A stretch of 64,000 bases of DNA from an uncultured Spartobacteria bacterium. GTDB taxonomy: Bacteria > Verrucomicrobiota > Verrucomicrobiia > Chthoniobacterales > Terrimicrobiaceae. The notes below the pieces were generated by a model. It did not search any database. It saw only the letters and a program-made list of their open reading frames with translations, and was not told the DNA's origin. Numbering within the stretch: position 1 is the stretch's first letter; each line of letters begins with the position of its first letter. The position numbers and the translations under genes are program-made. Location of the stretch: NCBI GenBank assembly GCA_937960895.1, contig CALCJD010000117.1:1-64000 (forward strand). The letters are read 5' to 3'. Below, piece by piece: positions 41,456 to 49,925 of this stretch.

Positions 41456-42142
41456 ATGCACTTTGTTTATAATCGGAATCCTAGTGAGACGGACCTCCGT
41501 CTGAATGAAGCCGAATGCCATCTTTGGCAAATTCCGCCATCCGCCGGTTATGCAAACCTATTGGCGGAAAGGGAACGAAAGCGTTATCTTCGGTTTACCC
41601 ATCCCCACGCCCGCGAGGAATACGCCGCCTCACAGGGCGGCTTGCGCGCCGTGCTGGCGCGCTATGTCGGATGTCCGCCGGAGAACGTGGTCCTGCACCG
41701 CGGCGAGCGGGGCAAGCCCCATTTGCCCGGCGGACCCGAGTTCAACCTTTCCCACAGTGCCGGACTCGTCTGTCTGGCCGTCGCCTCCCAGCCGGTCGGG
41801 CTCGACATCGAGAGGGCCGGACGGCGGGGATCCTTCGCCGCGCTCGCGTCGAAGTTTTTCACCCCCGCCGAGCAGCGCCGCATAAGCGCCGCCCCGCCCG
41901 GACGCCAAAACGAGCTTTTTCTCCGTCATTGGGTCGGCAAGGAGGCTTCGGTGAAGCTTTCCGGCGAAGGCATCTTTCGGGGACTGCGCCACGTGGAGAT
42001 CGTCGGGGGCCCCGGGGGCGGCTTTTCGGGGCTCTACCGGGGCCGTCCCGTGTACCTGCTGGAGTTCCGGCCCGCCCCGGGGTACCTCGCCGCCCTCGCC
42101 AGCTGGCGGCCGCTCCGCATCCGAAAAACGTTCCTCTTGTAA
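41456..42142 (+). CDS. 4-prime-phosphopantetheinyl transferase (Sfp family)
   Basis: 228 residues. Attaches the phosphopantetheine arm to acyl or peptidyl carrier proteins. The family motifs NLSHSAGLVCLAVASQPVGLDIE (Mg and CoA binding) and FLRHWVGKEASVKLSGEGI (the WxxKEA motif) are clear. The start at 41456 lies in an AT-rich divergent region shared with the winged-helix gene. No polyketide or fatty-acid synthase gene is nearby, so it may serve as the general holo-ACP synthase. Confidence 0.93.
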   Translation: MHFVYNRNPSETDLRLNEAECHLWQIPPSAGYANLLAERERKRYLRFTHPHAREEYAASQGGLRAVLARYVGCPPENVVLHRGERGKPHLPGGPEFNLSHSAGLVCLAVASQPVGLDIERAGRRGSFAALASKFFTPAEQRRISAAPPGRQNELFLRHWVGKEASVKLSGEGIFRGLRHVEIVGGPGGGFSGLYRGRPVYLLEFRPAPGYLAALASWRPLRIRKTFLL

Positions 42143-42205
42143 ACCACCTCCCGACAAAATATGTGGGCGAGTGTGAGGAAATCCTGTTAATCAGGAATTG
42201 CACAT

Positions 42206-43435
42206 ATGTCGTTTCAAGGTTTGGGATTATCGGATGCCGTCGTTCATGGAGTTCAACGGATGGGGTATGTTGATCCCTCGCCCATCCAGCTTCGCGCCAT
42301 TCCGGTCATTCTTTCCGGAAGGGACCTGATTGCCTCGGCCCAGACCGGCACGGGCAAAACCGCCGCGTTTGGCCTGCCCATCCTCTCCATGCTGGATTCC
42401 CCCCAGGATCTTCCCCGCTGCCTGATTCTCGAGCCCACCCGCGAGCTCGCCATGCAGGTGGAGACCGCCTTCCGCGATTTCGCCCGTTTCATGCACCTGG
42501 AAATTGCCCTGATTTACGGAGGCGTCGGATACGGCAAACAGCGGGAGGCCCTGGCCAAGGGCTGCGACGTCATTGCCGCCACCCCCGGCCGGCTGCTCGA
42601 CCTCATCGAACAGGGCGGTGTGAACCTGAGCGCCCTGCAGTTTCTGGTCCTGGACGAGGTCGACCGCATGCTCGACATGGGTTTCCTGCCCGACGTGCGG
42701 CGCATCGTCGAGAAGTGTCCCAAAAAGCGGCAGACCCTGCTCTTTTCCGCGACGATTCCCGAGGAAATCGGCCGCCTGGCCGCCTGGTGCCTGAAGGATC
42801 CGGAGCGCATCGAAATCGGCGCCCGGCGCTCCCCCGCGGAAACGGTCAATCACGCGCTTTATCCGGTGGCCGCCGCCCAGAAATTTGACCTGCTTCTCGC
42901 CCTGCTGGCCCGGACGAATTTCGACAGCGTCCTGATTTTCTGCCGCACCAAGGATGGGGCCGACCGGATTGCGCGTCAGCTCAAGCTGCAAAACCATTCC
43001 GTCGCCGTGCTCCATTCCAACCGCACCCAAAACGAGCGCGTCGAAGCGCTGGAGGGTTTCAAAAACGGCCGCTACGAGGTCATGGTCGCGACCGACATCG
43101 CCGCCCGCGGCATCGACATCGCGGGCGTGAGCCACGTCATCAACTACGACGTTCCCCAGCACCCGGAGGATTACGTCCACCGGATCGGCCGCACGGGGCG
43201 CGCCCAGAACGTGGGGGATGCCTTTACCATCATGACCGCCGAGGAACTGCCCCACGTGAAGGACATCGAACGCTTCATCGGGCAGAAAATCCCCCGCCTG
43301 AAGCTGGACGGTTTCAACTACGTGTATTCCGCGGTTTTCAACGAGGAGGTCGTCGAGGCGGCCCTCAAAAGCGTCAAGGGCGTCCGCACCCACAAGGGCA
43401 TGTCCTTCGGAAGCAGCCGCAAGCGCCGCCGATAA
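42206..43435 (+). CDS. DEAD-box family RNA helicase (RhlE-like)
   Basis: 409 residues. Motif Q (GLSDAVVHGVQRMGYVDPSPIQ), motif I AQTGTGKT (45-52), PTRELA, a DEVD motif II (150-153) instead of DEAD, SAT at 181-183, ATDIAARGIDI and HRIGRTGR are all present. The DEVD variant keeps the catalytic DE. The ribosome site AGGA at 42194-42196 lies 9 nt before ATG. Basic C-terminus (SSRKRRR) is consistent with RNA binding. It is immediately upstream of tRNA-Val. Cold-shock or ribosome assembly role is inferred. Confidence 0.94.
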   Translation: MSFQGLGLSDAVVHGVQRMGYVDPSPIQLRAIPVILSGRDLIASAQTGTGKTAAFGLPILSMLDSPQDLPRCLILEPTRELAMQVETAFRDFARFMHLEIALIYGGVGYGKQREALAKGCDVIAATPGRLLDLIEQGGVNLSALQFLVLDEVDRMLDMGFLPDVRRIVEKCPKKRQTLLFSATIPEEIGRLAAWCLKDPERIEIGARRSPAETVNHALYPVAAAQKFDLLLALLARTNFDSVLIFCRTKDGADRIARQLKLQNHSVAVLHSNRTQNERVEALEGFKNGRYEVMVATDIAARGIDIAGVSHVINYDVPQHPEDYVHRIGRTGRAQNVGDAFTIMTAEELPHVKDIERFIGQKIPRLKLDGFNYVYSAVFNEEVVEAALKSVKGVRTHKGMSFGSSRKRRR

Positions 43436-43490
43436 CTTTTTGCGGGAGTACTTGAAATCCCGCGCCGGATACCGCACAGTTCCCGTCCTC

Positions 43491-43562
43491 GCGCGATTAG
43501 CTCAGTGGTAGAGCGCCTGCTTCACACGCAGGAAGTCGCAGGTTCGAACCCTGCATCGCGCA
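43491..43562 (+). tRNA. tRNA-Val (CAC anticodon)
   Basis: The 72-nt cloverleaf has acceptor stem GCGCGAT/ATCGCGC, D arm with TAGCTCAGTGGTAGAGC, anticodon arm CCTGC-TTCACAC-GCAGG with CAC at positions 34-36, and T arm GCAGG-TTCGAAC-CCTGC. Discriminator A follows; the CCA end is not encoded. It reads GTG codons. No repeated attachment-site copy is seen nearby. Confidence 0.96.
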
Positions 43563-43656
43563 TTTTCTTTTGCCCGGATCCGGCCCCCCTTCCCGCCGGC
43601 CGGCGCTCTGAGCACCCTTGCCCCCGACGGGGTCTCGTGCGAGAAAGAAGGTGTAC

Positions 43657-44523
43657 ATGACACCCATTCGCACGATATTGACCCATCCCGGAGGAGCCCA
43701 TAAGGACGAATTCCTCGCCTGCAGTGTTCTGCTGGCGATTCATCCCGTGCCGGTGGTCCGGCGGGAGCCCTCGTCCCGGGATCTCGCCGATGCGGGGGTC
43801 TGTGTCGTGGATGTGGGTCACCGTCTGCAGCCGGAACTGAACAACTTCGACCACCACCAGTTTCCGCGGGACCACACCCCCACCTGCTCCCTGTCCCTCG
43901 TGCTCCAGCATCTGGGGCTCTACGAAGACGCCCGGCGTTTCTGCGACTGGCTGGAGACGGCGGAGTGGTTTGACTGTCGCGGACCGATCGCCACCGCCGT
44001 CTGGCTGGGGGTGCACAAGGAGATCATGACGCGCCTCAATTCCCCCATCGACATGACGCTGCTGCGCCGTTTTTCGCAATCCCCGCGCCTGGAACCCGGC
44101 GATCCGCTCTGGGAGGTCATGCGCATGGTGGGCGAGGACCTTCTGCAATACATCCGCTCCCTGCGCGAACGCCTGGAATATTTGCACCGGCACGCCGAGT
44201 GGTGGACTCTCAATGTCGGAACGGAAACCAAACGGGTCCTGTTCCTGCCCCGCACGGAACCGCTGTTTGACGAGCCGTCGCTCGGCCTGGAGCAATTCAT
44301 CGAAGGGCTCGGACTCGAGGACGAGGTGGCCGGGCTGGTCTATCCCGACCGCCGCGGCAAGGGATACGGAATGTCACGGTTTCAGGACGACAAGCGGCTG
44401 GACTTCACCCGCATTGCCGGACAGCCGGAGGTGCATTTCGCGCACGCCCGCGGCTTCCTGGCAAAGACGTCGGCCACGGAGGTGAGCCGCCTGCGCGAAC
44501 TGGTGGATCAGGCGGTGGTCTGA
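43657..44523 (+). CDS. MYG1/UPF0160-family protein
   Basis: 288 residues. The N-terminus ILTHPGGAHKDEFLACSVL resembles the start of MYG1 family proteins (DHH-like fold), with VVDVGHRLQPELNNFDHHQF carrying the Asp and His-His metal-binding pattern. In eukaryotes MYG1 is an exonuclease-like RNA-processing enzyme. Bacterial members are poorly studied. The start at 43657 has an upstream AAGAAGGTG ribosome site. It follows the tRNA gene on the same strand but has its own untranslated region. Confidence 0.83.
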   Translation: MTPIRTILTHPGGAHKDEFLACSVLLAIHPVPVVRREPSSRDLADAGVCVVDVGHRLQPELNNFDHHQFPRDHTPTCSLSLVLQHLGLYEDARRFCDWLETAEWFDCRGPIATAVWLGVHKEIMTRLNSPIDMTLLRRFSQSPRLEPGDPLWEVMRMVGEDLLQYIRSLRERLEYLHRHAEWWTLNVGTETKRVLFLPRTEPLFDEPSLGLEQFIEGLGLEDEVAGLVYPDRRGKGYGMSRFQDDKRLDFTRIAGQPEVHFAHARGFLAKTSATEVSRLRELVDQAVV

Positions 44524-44532
44524 TTGCCCGAT

Positions 44533-44553
44533 CCGCCGGAAGACTCCCGGCGG
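44533..44553. terminator. Bidirectional hairpin between convergent genes
   Basis: CCGCCGG (44533-44539) pairs with CCGGCGG (44547-44553) around a 7-nt loop, between the MYG1-like stop at 44523 and the dienelactone hydrolase stop at 44561. It has no clear T-run, so it is a moderately supported terminator. Confidence 0.5.
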
Positions 44554-44560
44554 GCCTGAC

Positions 44561-45343
44561 TCAGTCCGCGAAGGATTTCTTCAAAAACTTTTGGAGTGCC
44601 TTCCAGGATTCCGCGTCGGCTTTGGCGTCGTAGGCGACATTCAAATCGAACTCTTTCGCGACTTTGTCGGCGTCGGGGTTGGTGAATCCGTGTTTGGCAC
44701 CCGGGTAGGAATGGAATTCCAAGTCGACGCCCGCCGCCTTCATCCGGGACGGAAAGGCTTCGAGAACCCCGGAGGGGATGAAATTGTCCTCCGCCCCGTG
44801 ACAAACGAGCATCCGGGCCGTGGGTTTGACGCCTTGGGGAACCTCCGCGCCCAGGGAGCCGTGAAAACTTGCGACGGCTTTCAGTCCGGGCACGCCTTCA
44901 CAGGCCATCTGCAGCACCAGGCCGCCGCCGAAGCAGTAGCCAATCGCGGCAATTTTGTCCGGATCGACCCCGGGTTGTTTCGCCAGGAAGGCCAGGGCGC
45001 CTTCAAAGCGCCGGCGCGCCTCCGGCAAATCCTTCATCACCGCGGCGGCAAAGGATCCCGCATCCTTGGGGTGACCCGCCACCTTGCCGTCGCCGTACAT
45101 GTCGACGGCCAGCGCCACGTATCCGAGGGCGGCCAGTTGCTCGGCGCGTTTCCGGGCGTAGTCGTTCAACCCCCACCATTCATGCACCACCAGGACCCCG
45201 GGGTGTTTTCCGCCGTCCTCGGGCAGGGCCAGAAATCCGCGGGCGGTCACGGAACCCGCCGGATAGGACACTTCACGCGTGACGATTCCGGCTTGAACCG
45301 TCGTCAGAGTCAGGGCCATCAGGCCAAGCAGGAAAAGTTTCAT
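44561..45343 (-). CDS. Secreted dienelactone hydrolase family protein
   Basis: 260 residues. A signal peptide (KLFLLGLMALTLTTVQA) is followed by an alpha/beta hydrolase of the dienelactone hydrolase family, with nucleophile Cys137 in IGYCFGGG, an Asp in HGAEDNFIPSG and a His in YPGAKHGFTNPD. A typical intracellular DLH lacks the signal peptide, so a periplasmic version is implied. Substrate unknown. It is followed by the Fur gene on the same strand with a 59-nt gap. Confidence 0.92.
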   Translation of the reverse strand: MKLFLLGLMALTLTTVQAGIVTREVSYPAGSVTARGFLALPEDGGKHPGVLVVHEWWGLNDYARKRAEQLAALGYVALAVDMYGDGKVAGHPKDAGSFAAAVMKDLPEARRRFEGALAFLAKQPGVDPDKIAAIGYCFGGGLVLQMACEGVPGLKAVASFHGSLGAEVPQGVKPTARMLVCHGAEDNFIPSGVLEAFPSRMKAAGVDLEFHSYPGAKHGFTNPDADKVAKEFDLNVAYDAKADAESWKALQKFLKKSFAD

Positions 45344-45402
45344 GCCCCAACCCTATGAAACGGGAGCCCGCCCGGCAATCCGCGTCTCTCCCCCCCGCCG
45401 AC

Positions 45403-45843
45403 TCACGCCGCGAGGCATTCCGGACACCGTCCGAAAAACTCCAGGGAATGGGTCAGGTTGCGAAAGCCGTAATGCTCGGCGATTTTTTTCTCCGTTTCCC
45501 CGAGCGGACAGGGAATGTCGATCACCACGACCTTGCCGCAATTGGTGCAGACGATGTGGTCGTAGTGTTTCGAGGGGTCGTGGAGTTCGTAATAACTGCA
45601 GGGCCGCTGCAGATTCACCTTGTGAACCAGATGCAGCCGCTCCAGGAGCGTCATCATGCGGAACACGGTGGCATAATCCGGCGAGCCGCCCTTGGCGGCG
45701 GCCAGATCCTGGATTTCCTGCAGGGAAAGCGGCCGGTCCGCCTCAAAAAGCACATCCAGGATGCTGCGGCGGCTTTCCGTCACGCGCATGCCCTCGCCGC
45801 GCAGGCGCTTGAGAACGGCTTCGGCGGTGAGGGCTTCGGGCAT
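45403..45843 (-). CDS. Fur-family transcriptional regulator
   Basis: 146 residues. A winged-helix N-terminal domain (about 10-85, with DYATVFRMMTLLERLHLVHK) and a dimerisation/metal domain follow. HYDHIVCTNCGKVV and GRCPECLAA hold two CxxC zinc sites, typical of Fur/PerR/Zur. A KHYDH motif is the usual regulatory metal-ligand region. The specific subfamily (iron, zinc or peroxide) cannot be told here. It is unlinked to iron-uptake genes in this window. Confidence 0.92.
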   Translation of the reverse strand: MPEALTAEAVLKRLRGEGMRVTESRRSILDVLFEADRPLSLQEIQDLAAAKGGSPDYATVFRMMTLLERLHLVHKVNLQRPCSYYELHDPSKHYDHIVCTNCGKVVVIDIPCPLGETEKKIAEHYGFRNLTHSLEFFGRCPECLAA

Positions 45844-45905
45844 GAGATATCCTTAACCGAGGCCGGAGGGAATCTCAACCCATCTGTCGCCGGGTTGGCC
45901 GGGCG

Positions 45906-46664
45906 TCAGAGCCGCACCGGAATGCCCCTGGCGGCGAGATGTTCCTTCGCCTGGCGGATGGTGTGGGTGCCAAAGTGGAAAATGCTGGCCGCCAGCACGG
46001 CATCGGCCCGGCCCTTGTCGAGCACCTCGGCCAGATGCGAGAGCTCGCCCGCGCCGCCGCTGGCGATCACCGGAATGTTCACCGCATTGCTCACGGCGGC
46101 GGTGAGGGCGATGTCATACCCCCCGCACGTGCCGTCGGCATCCATGCTGGTGAGGAGGATTTCGCCCGCGCCGAGACGCTCCACCTCGGCCGCCCAGGCC
46201 ACGGCGTCGAGTTCGGTCGGATTGCGTCCGCCGTGCGTGTAAACCCGCCAGCGTCCGGGACCGTCCCGTTTGGCGTCGATGGCCACCACCACGCACTGGG
46301 ACCCGAAGGCTTCCGCGGCCTCGGAGACGAGCAGCGGGGTTTTGATGGCCGCGGTGTTCACGCTCACCTTGTCGGCCCCGGCCAGGAGCATCGTGCGGAA
46401 ATCCTCCACCGTGCGGATGCCGCCGCCCACGGTGAGCGGCATGAAACATTGCTCGGCGGTTTTCGCCACCACGTCCACCATGGTGGCCCGGCCGTCGCTG
46501 GAGGCGGTGATGTCGAGAAAAACGAGCTCGTCGGCGCCCTGGGCGTCGTATGCCTTGGCGCATTCGACCGGGTCGCCCGCATCGCGCAGATCGAGAAACT
46601 TGGTGCCTTTCACCACGCGTCCGTCGGTGACGTCGAGGCAGGGAATGATGCGTTTGGCCAGCAT
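45906..46664 (-). CDS. hisF: Imidazole glycerol phosphate synthase subunit HisF
   Basis: 252 residues. The cyclase subunit of histidine biosynthesis, which uses ammonia from HisH to form IGP and AICAR. TIM-barrel motifs: CLDVTDGRVVKG with catalytic Asp11, VVAIDAKRDG with catalytic Asp130, GGGIRTVEDF and IPVIASGGAGELSH. The start at 46664 gives MLAKRIIPCLDV, the normal N-terminus; longer starts have no coding support. No other his gene is in the window. Confidence 0.97.
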   Translation of the reverse strand: MLAKRIIPCLDVTDGRVVKGTKFLDLRDAGDPVECAKAYDAQGADELVFLDITASSDGRATMVDVVAKTAEQCFMPLTVGGGIRTVEDFRTMLLAGADKVSVNTAAIKTPLLVSEAAEAFGSQCVVVAIDAKRDGPGRWRVYTHGGRNPTELDAVAWAAEVERLGAGEILLTSMDADGTCGGYDIALTAAVSNAVNIPVIASGGAGELSHLAEVLDKGRADAVLAASIFHFGTHTIRQAKEHLAARGIPVRL

Positions 46665-46787
46665 GGATTCACCTCTCGCGCGGGAGGCGGGGGTTGGCGA
46701 GACTAAATTTGTTGCTTTGACCGCCCACTCCATTAGGTTGCGCACGTTCCGCGCTGCTGGTCGATTCAGGGAGGGAACGGGAAAACG

Positions 46788-47414
46788 ATGCAAAGAGAAT
46801 ACATTCGTCTCATGCTTCGGGCGGCACTCGGCGCGATGCTTCTTCTCGCGGCCGGGTGCGCCGGAACGCCGGACGGGGTGGGGCATTTCCGCACGGTGAT
46901 TGTCGACGCCGGCCACGGGGGGTCCGACCGCGGCGCGCGCGCACGTTCGGGCCTGCAGGAAAAACACCTCGCCCTCGACACGGCCAAACGCCTGGCCCGC
47001 GAATTGCGGGCGCGGGGGTTTCAGGTGATCGAAACCCGCCACGACGACACCTTCATCCCCCTGGGTCAGCGCACCCACATCGCCAACCGCACCGCCGACT
47101 CCATTTTTGTGAGCGTCCATTACAACTGGGCGCGCCGGCCCGGCCCGCAGGGCATCGAAATCTATTATTACCAACCGCGTTCCCGTCCGCTGGCCCAGAA
47201 CATCCTCCAACAGACCCTCCGCGCCTACCCCACCGCCAACCGCGGCGTGAAACGCAACAATTATTTCGTCTTGCGGAACAACCGCCGCCCCGCCGTCCTC
47301 TGCGAACTTGGATTCGTCTCGAATCCGCACGACAACCGCTACCTGCAAAATCCCGTCTACCGTCAGCGCCTCGCCGAGCGGATGGCCGACGGCATCGTGG
47401 CCTCCCGCAAGTAA
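46788..47414 (+). CDS. Lipoprotein N-acetylmuramoyl-L-alanine amidase
   Basis: 208 residues. Amidase_3 fold that cuts the amide between muramic acid and the stem peptide. A lipobox LLLAAGC places the lipid-modified Cys at about 24, so it is a membrane-attached lipoprotein. Zinc ligands are in VDAGHGGSD, LQEKHLALD and IFVSVHYNW, with the Glu in CELGFVSNP. The start at 46788 was kept; an internal ATG at 46812 is possible. Divergent from hisF. Confidence 0.9.
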   Translation: MQREYIRLMLRAALGAMLLLAAGCAGTPDGVGHFRTVIVDAGHGGSDRGARARSGLQEKHLALDTAKRLARELRARGFQVIETRHDDTFIPLGQRTHIANRTADSIFVSVHYNWARRPGPQGIEIYYYQPRSRPLAQNILQQTLRAYPTANRGVKRNNYFVLRNNRRPAVLCELGFVSNPHDNRYLQNPVYRQRLAERMADGIVASRK

Positions 47415-47516
47415 CCGCCTCCGTTCCGGGCGGGGGGCCCCCGGTCTTTGCAAAAAATTTCCCGCACCGGCCACATCCGTCGTCCGGACGGTGAAACCGG
47501 AGTCCCGCCGGACGGC

Positions 47517-48836
47517 CTACGGCTCGGGATGTTTCCTGATGAAGTTGCGGAACCACTCCCCGGACGGACCGATGATGAGGGTTTTCCCGCCCTGGAGGCT
47601 GGTGAGACCGAAGTTGGCCGCGTACCCCTCGGCCCATTCGTAGTTGTCGATCAGCGTCCAGGGGAAATACCCGCGGACATCCACGCCATCCGCCATGGCG
47701 CGGCGCAGTTGGTTCACGTGCTCCCGGAAGTAGCGGACCTTCTTCTGCTCACTCTGCGTGCCGATGCCGTTTTCCGAAACGACGATCGGTTTGCCGTAGC
47801 GCCGGTAGACGGCCGTCAGCGTGGCATGCAGACCCTCGGGATCGATTTCCCAGCCGTTCTGGGTGTAGTTGGAATTCTGCTCGCCGACCGGACGGAAAAT
47901 GAAGCGCGCGGCGGAGGCGTCCTGGGAATAATAATAATTCACGCCGATGAGATCCATCGTGTCCACCACGGCATCAAGATGCTGCCAGTTCTGGTGCATC
48001 ATCATGTTGTAAACGAACTGCGTGGGATCCTGCAGGTAATTGCGGCGCCAGTTGGGGATTGAATAGATGCCCATCACGAGGGCGTCCGGACGCTCCCGCT
48101 TGATGATGGCCGCGGCGTCGCGGAACATGTTGATGGCCACGCCGTGGGCCTTCTTGAGGGCGCCCGGCGTCAGCAGCAGCCCGGGCGGCCAGTGTCCGCC
48201 GAAATAACCGATGTAGAGCGCGCCGTTCGGCTCATTCTGCGGCACGTAAATGCGCACGTGGGGTGCCAGCGCCCTGACCATTTTGGTCACATAACGGTTC
48301 CAGGCCTGTTCGACGTCCGGATGCAGGAAGTCCGAGCGGTTTTTCCTTTTCCGGTCATACAGCCAGTCGGGAAAGGTGAAGTGCCAGAGGGTGACGACGG
48401 GCTCGATGCCGGCCGCCTTCAGCTTCCGCGCCATGCGGACATATTGCCGGATGGCCTTCTCGTTGAACTCGCCCGGGCGGGGCTCCACGCGCGCCCATTC
48501 GATGCCGAAGCGATAATGGGTGACGCCCAACTGCTTCAGAGCCTCGAGGTCCTTGTCGAAGTTCGTCCAGGAATAGGTCGCGTATTCCCCGCGCGGGGGA
48601 ATGCGCCCCTCCTCGGCGAAGATGTCCCAGTCGGTCTTGAAATAGTGGGGAGACCCCGGCTTTTCTCCCCGGTCCTCGTTCTGGTAGCTGGACGTCGACG
48701 TCCCCCACCAGAATTTGCCGGTCCTGACCGGGGCGGACGCCGCCGGCTTCACGTAATCCTTGGGCGGCAGCACGCAACCGGAAAGGCCGGCGGCAAGGAG
48801 AACGGCTGCGAGCGTCGGTTTGCGGAGAATATTCAT
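47517..48836 (-). CDS. GH1 family beta-glycosidase lipoprotein
   Basis: 439 residues, glycoside hydrolase family 1 (beta-glucosidase/beta-galactosidase type). Catalytic acid/base is Glu202 in PQNEPNG, the nucleophile is Glu355 in VVSENGIGT. FGIEWARVEP and WHFTFPDWL are family motifs. N-terminal signal peptide with lipobox LSGC, with Cys21 lipid-modified, so it acts at the membrane. Family members are usually cytoplasmic, so export is unusual. Its start is divergent from the next gene. Confidence 0.92.
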   Translation of the reverse strand: MNILRKPTLAAVLLAAGLSGCVLPPKDYVKPAASAPVRTGKFWWGTSTSSYQNEDRGEKPGSPHYFKTDWDIFAEEGRIPPRGEYATYSWTNFDKDLEALKQLGVTHYRFGIEWARVEPRPGEFNEKAIRQYVRMARKLKAAGIEPVVTLWHFTFPDWLYDRKRKNRSDFLHPDVEQAWNRYVTKMVRALAPHVRIYVPQNEPNGALYIGYFGGHWPPGLLLTPGALKKAHGVAINMFRDAAAIIKRERPDALVMGIYSIPNWRRNYLQDPTQFVYNMMMHQNWQHLDAVVDTMDLIGVNYYYSQDASAARFIFRPVGEQNSNYTQNGWEIDPEGLHATLTAVYRRYGKPIVVSENGIGTQSEQKKVRYFREHVNQLRRAMADGVDVRGYFPWTLIDNYEWAEGYAANFGLTSLQGGKTLIIGPSGEWFRNFIRKHPEP

Positions 48837-48874
48837 GTTGAAGCCGGATGCCTGAGATGGTTGCCTACAGAGTC

Positions 48875-49897
48875 ATGGCCCGTCCGACAACACCGAATTT
48901 GTTCCGCGTGCTGGCCGCTCTCCTGAGCGCCGCCACGCTGGTCCAGGCCTCGGAAAGCAGCACCTTTCGTGCTCCGGACAGCCTGGTCCTCAAAAACGGA
49001 AAAACCGTCCACGGATTGATCCTCCGCAACACCAAGGACTACGTCCTGCTTCAGGAACAATTCCAGGAAGTCAAATATCCGAAGAGCGCGATCGTCCGCA
49101 TCATCGACAACACCAACACCGGCGCCATCTTCACGGGCGTGATGCGCAAGGGCGACCTGCCGCCGTGGCGGGTGATCGCCAGCGACCTGCGCAGCAATGA
49201 CGCCGTCCGTTCCCTGGTGGAAGTTCCCGCCACCGTCATCAGCAAGGGCGAATTTCGGAACGTCCCCTACAAATCCTTCCGGGTCAATGAGGCCATCGAA
49301 CTCAACATCTACGGCGACCCGGAGGAGCCCGCCGGACTGGAGGTGGGGGTCTACGGTTTCCGGGCCAAATTCGAAAAACTGCGCCGCCTGCTGCGCAGTT
49401 ACATGGCCGGGTATCTGACGACCCGGGACGAGGTCGCCAAACTCTATTCGATCGGACTCGAAGGGGGAACCGCAACCGCGGGCGATCTCACCATCGTGGT
49501 GACCCCGCCCTCGGCGCCCGAGTCCTACAACGCCTGGTGGCTGACGGTTTACAACAAGAAGAAGCTCGACAGGGCCCGGTTGAGCGACCGCGAATACGCG
49601 CGTCTCGTCGTGCCCGAGGACCAACTCGTGGACAAAAACGGCCGCATCATCCACAACGGCTGGACCAGGGGACACCTGCAGAAAGCCCGGAAAAAAAATC
49701 CCGACGGGCAGGTGTTGCTGCGCGGATTTTATCGGGACAAGAACGGCGTCTTTCGCCTGATGGTGGACGAGGTTCCCCCGGAAGCCATGAAAAAGACCGG
49801 GGAGACCTCCCCGCTCGACATCGTGTCGTTCGTTCCCTCCAGCCTCGAAAGCCTGAGGCTCCCCCTGCCATACCTTCATCCCAAGCCGGCGGAATAA
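48875..49897 (+). CDS. Secreted protein of unknown function
   Basis: 340 residues from the ATG at 48875, which begins a signal peptide (NLFRVLAALLSAATLVQAS); in-frame starts at 48848 and 48857 would lengthen its basic N-terminus. The body starts DSLVLKNGKTVHGLILRNTKDYVLLQEQF, typical of a short SH3-like/YDG-type beta repeat, then continues with unrecognised domain sequence. No catalytic motif is seen. Divergent from GH1 and followed after 28 nt by the flavoprotein gene. Confidence 0.75.
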   Translation: MARPTTPNLFRVLAALLSAATLVQASESSTFRAPDSLVLKNGKTVHGLILRNTKDYVLLQEQFQEVKYPKSAIVRIIDNTNTGAIFTGVMRKGDLPPWRVIASDLRSNDAVRSLVEVPATVISKGEFRNVPYKSFRVNEAIELNIYGDPEEPAGLEVGVYGFRAKFEKLRRLLRSYMAGYLTTRDEVAKLYSIGLEGGTATAGDLTIVVTPPSAPESYNAWWLTVYNKKKLDRARLSDREYARLVVPEDQLVDKNGRIIHNGWTRGHLQKARKKNPDGQVLLRGFYRDKNGVFRLMVDEVPPEAMKKTGETSPLDIVSFVPSSLESLRLPLPYLHPKPAE

Positions 49898-49925
49898 GCC
49901 GGACCCGGCGGAAGATCCCCTCTTC

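Noticed and set aside
43442..43463. GCGGGA-N10-TCCCGC hairpin before tRNA-Val
   Set aside because: Short stem, long loop and no T-run; it overlaps the likely tRNA promoter region, so neither terminator nor promoter can be claimed.
43541..43562. tRNA-Val 3-prime end as an integration site
   Set aside because: No second copy of the tRNA end and no integrase gene are seen downstream.
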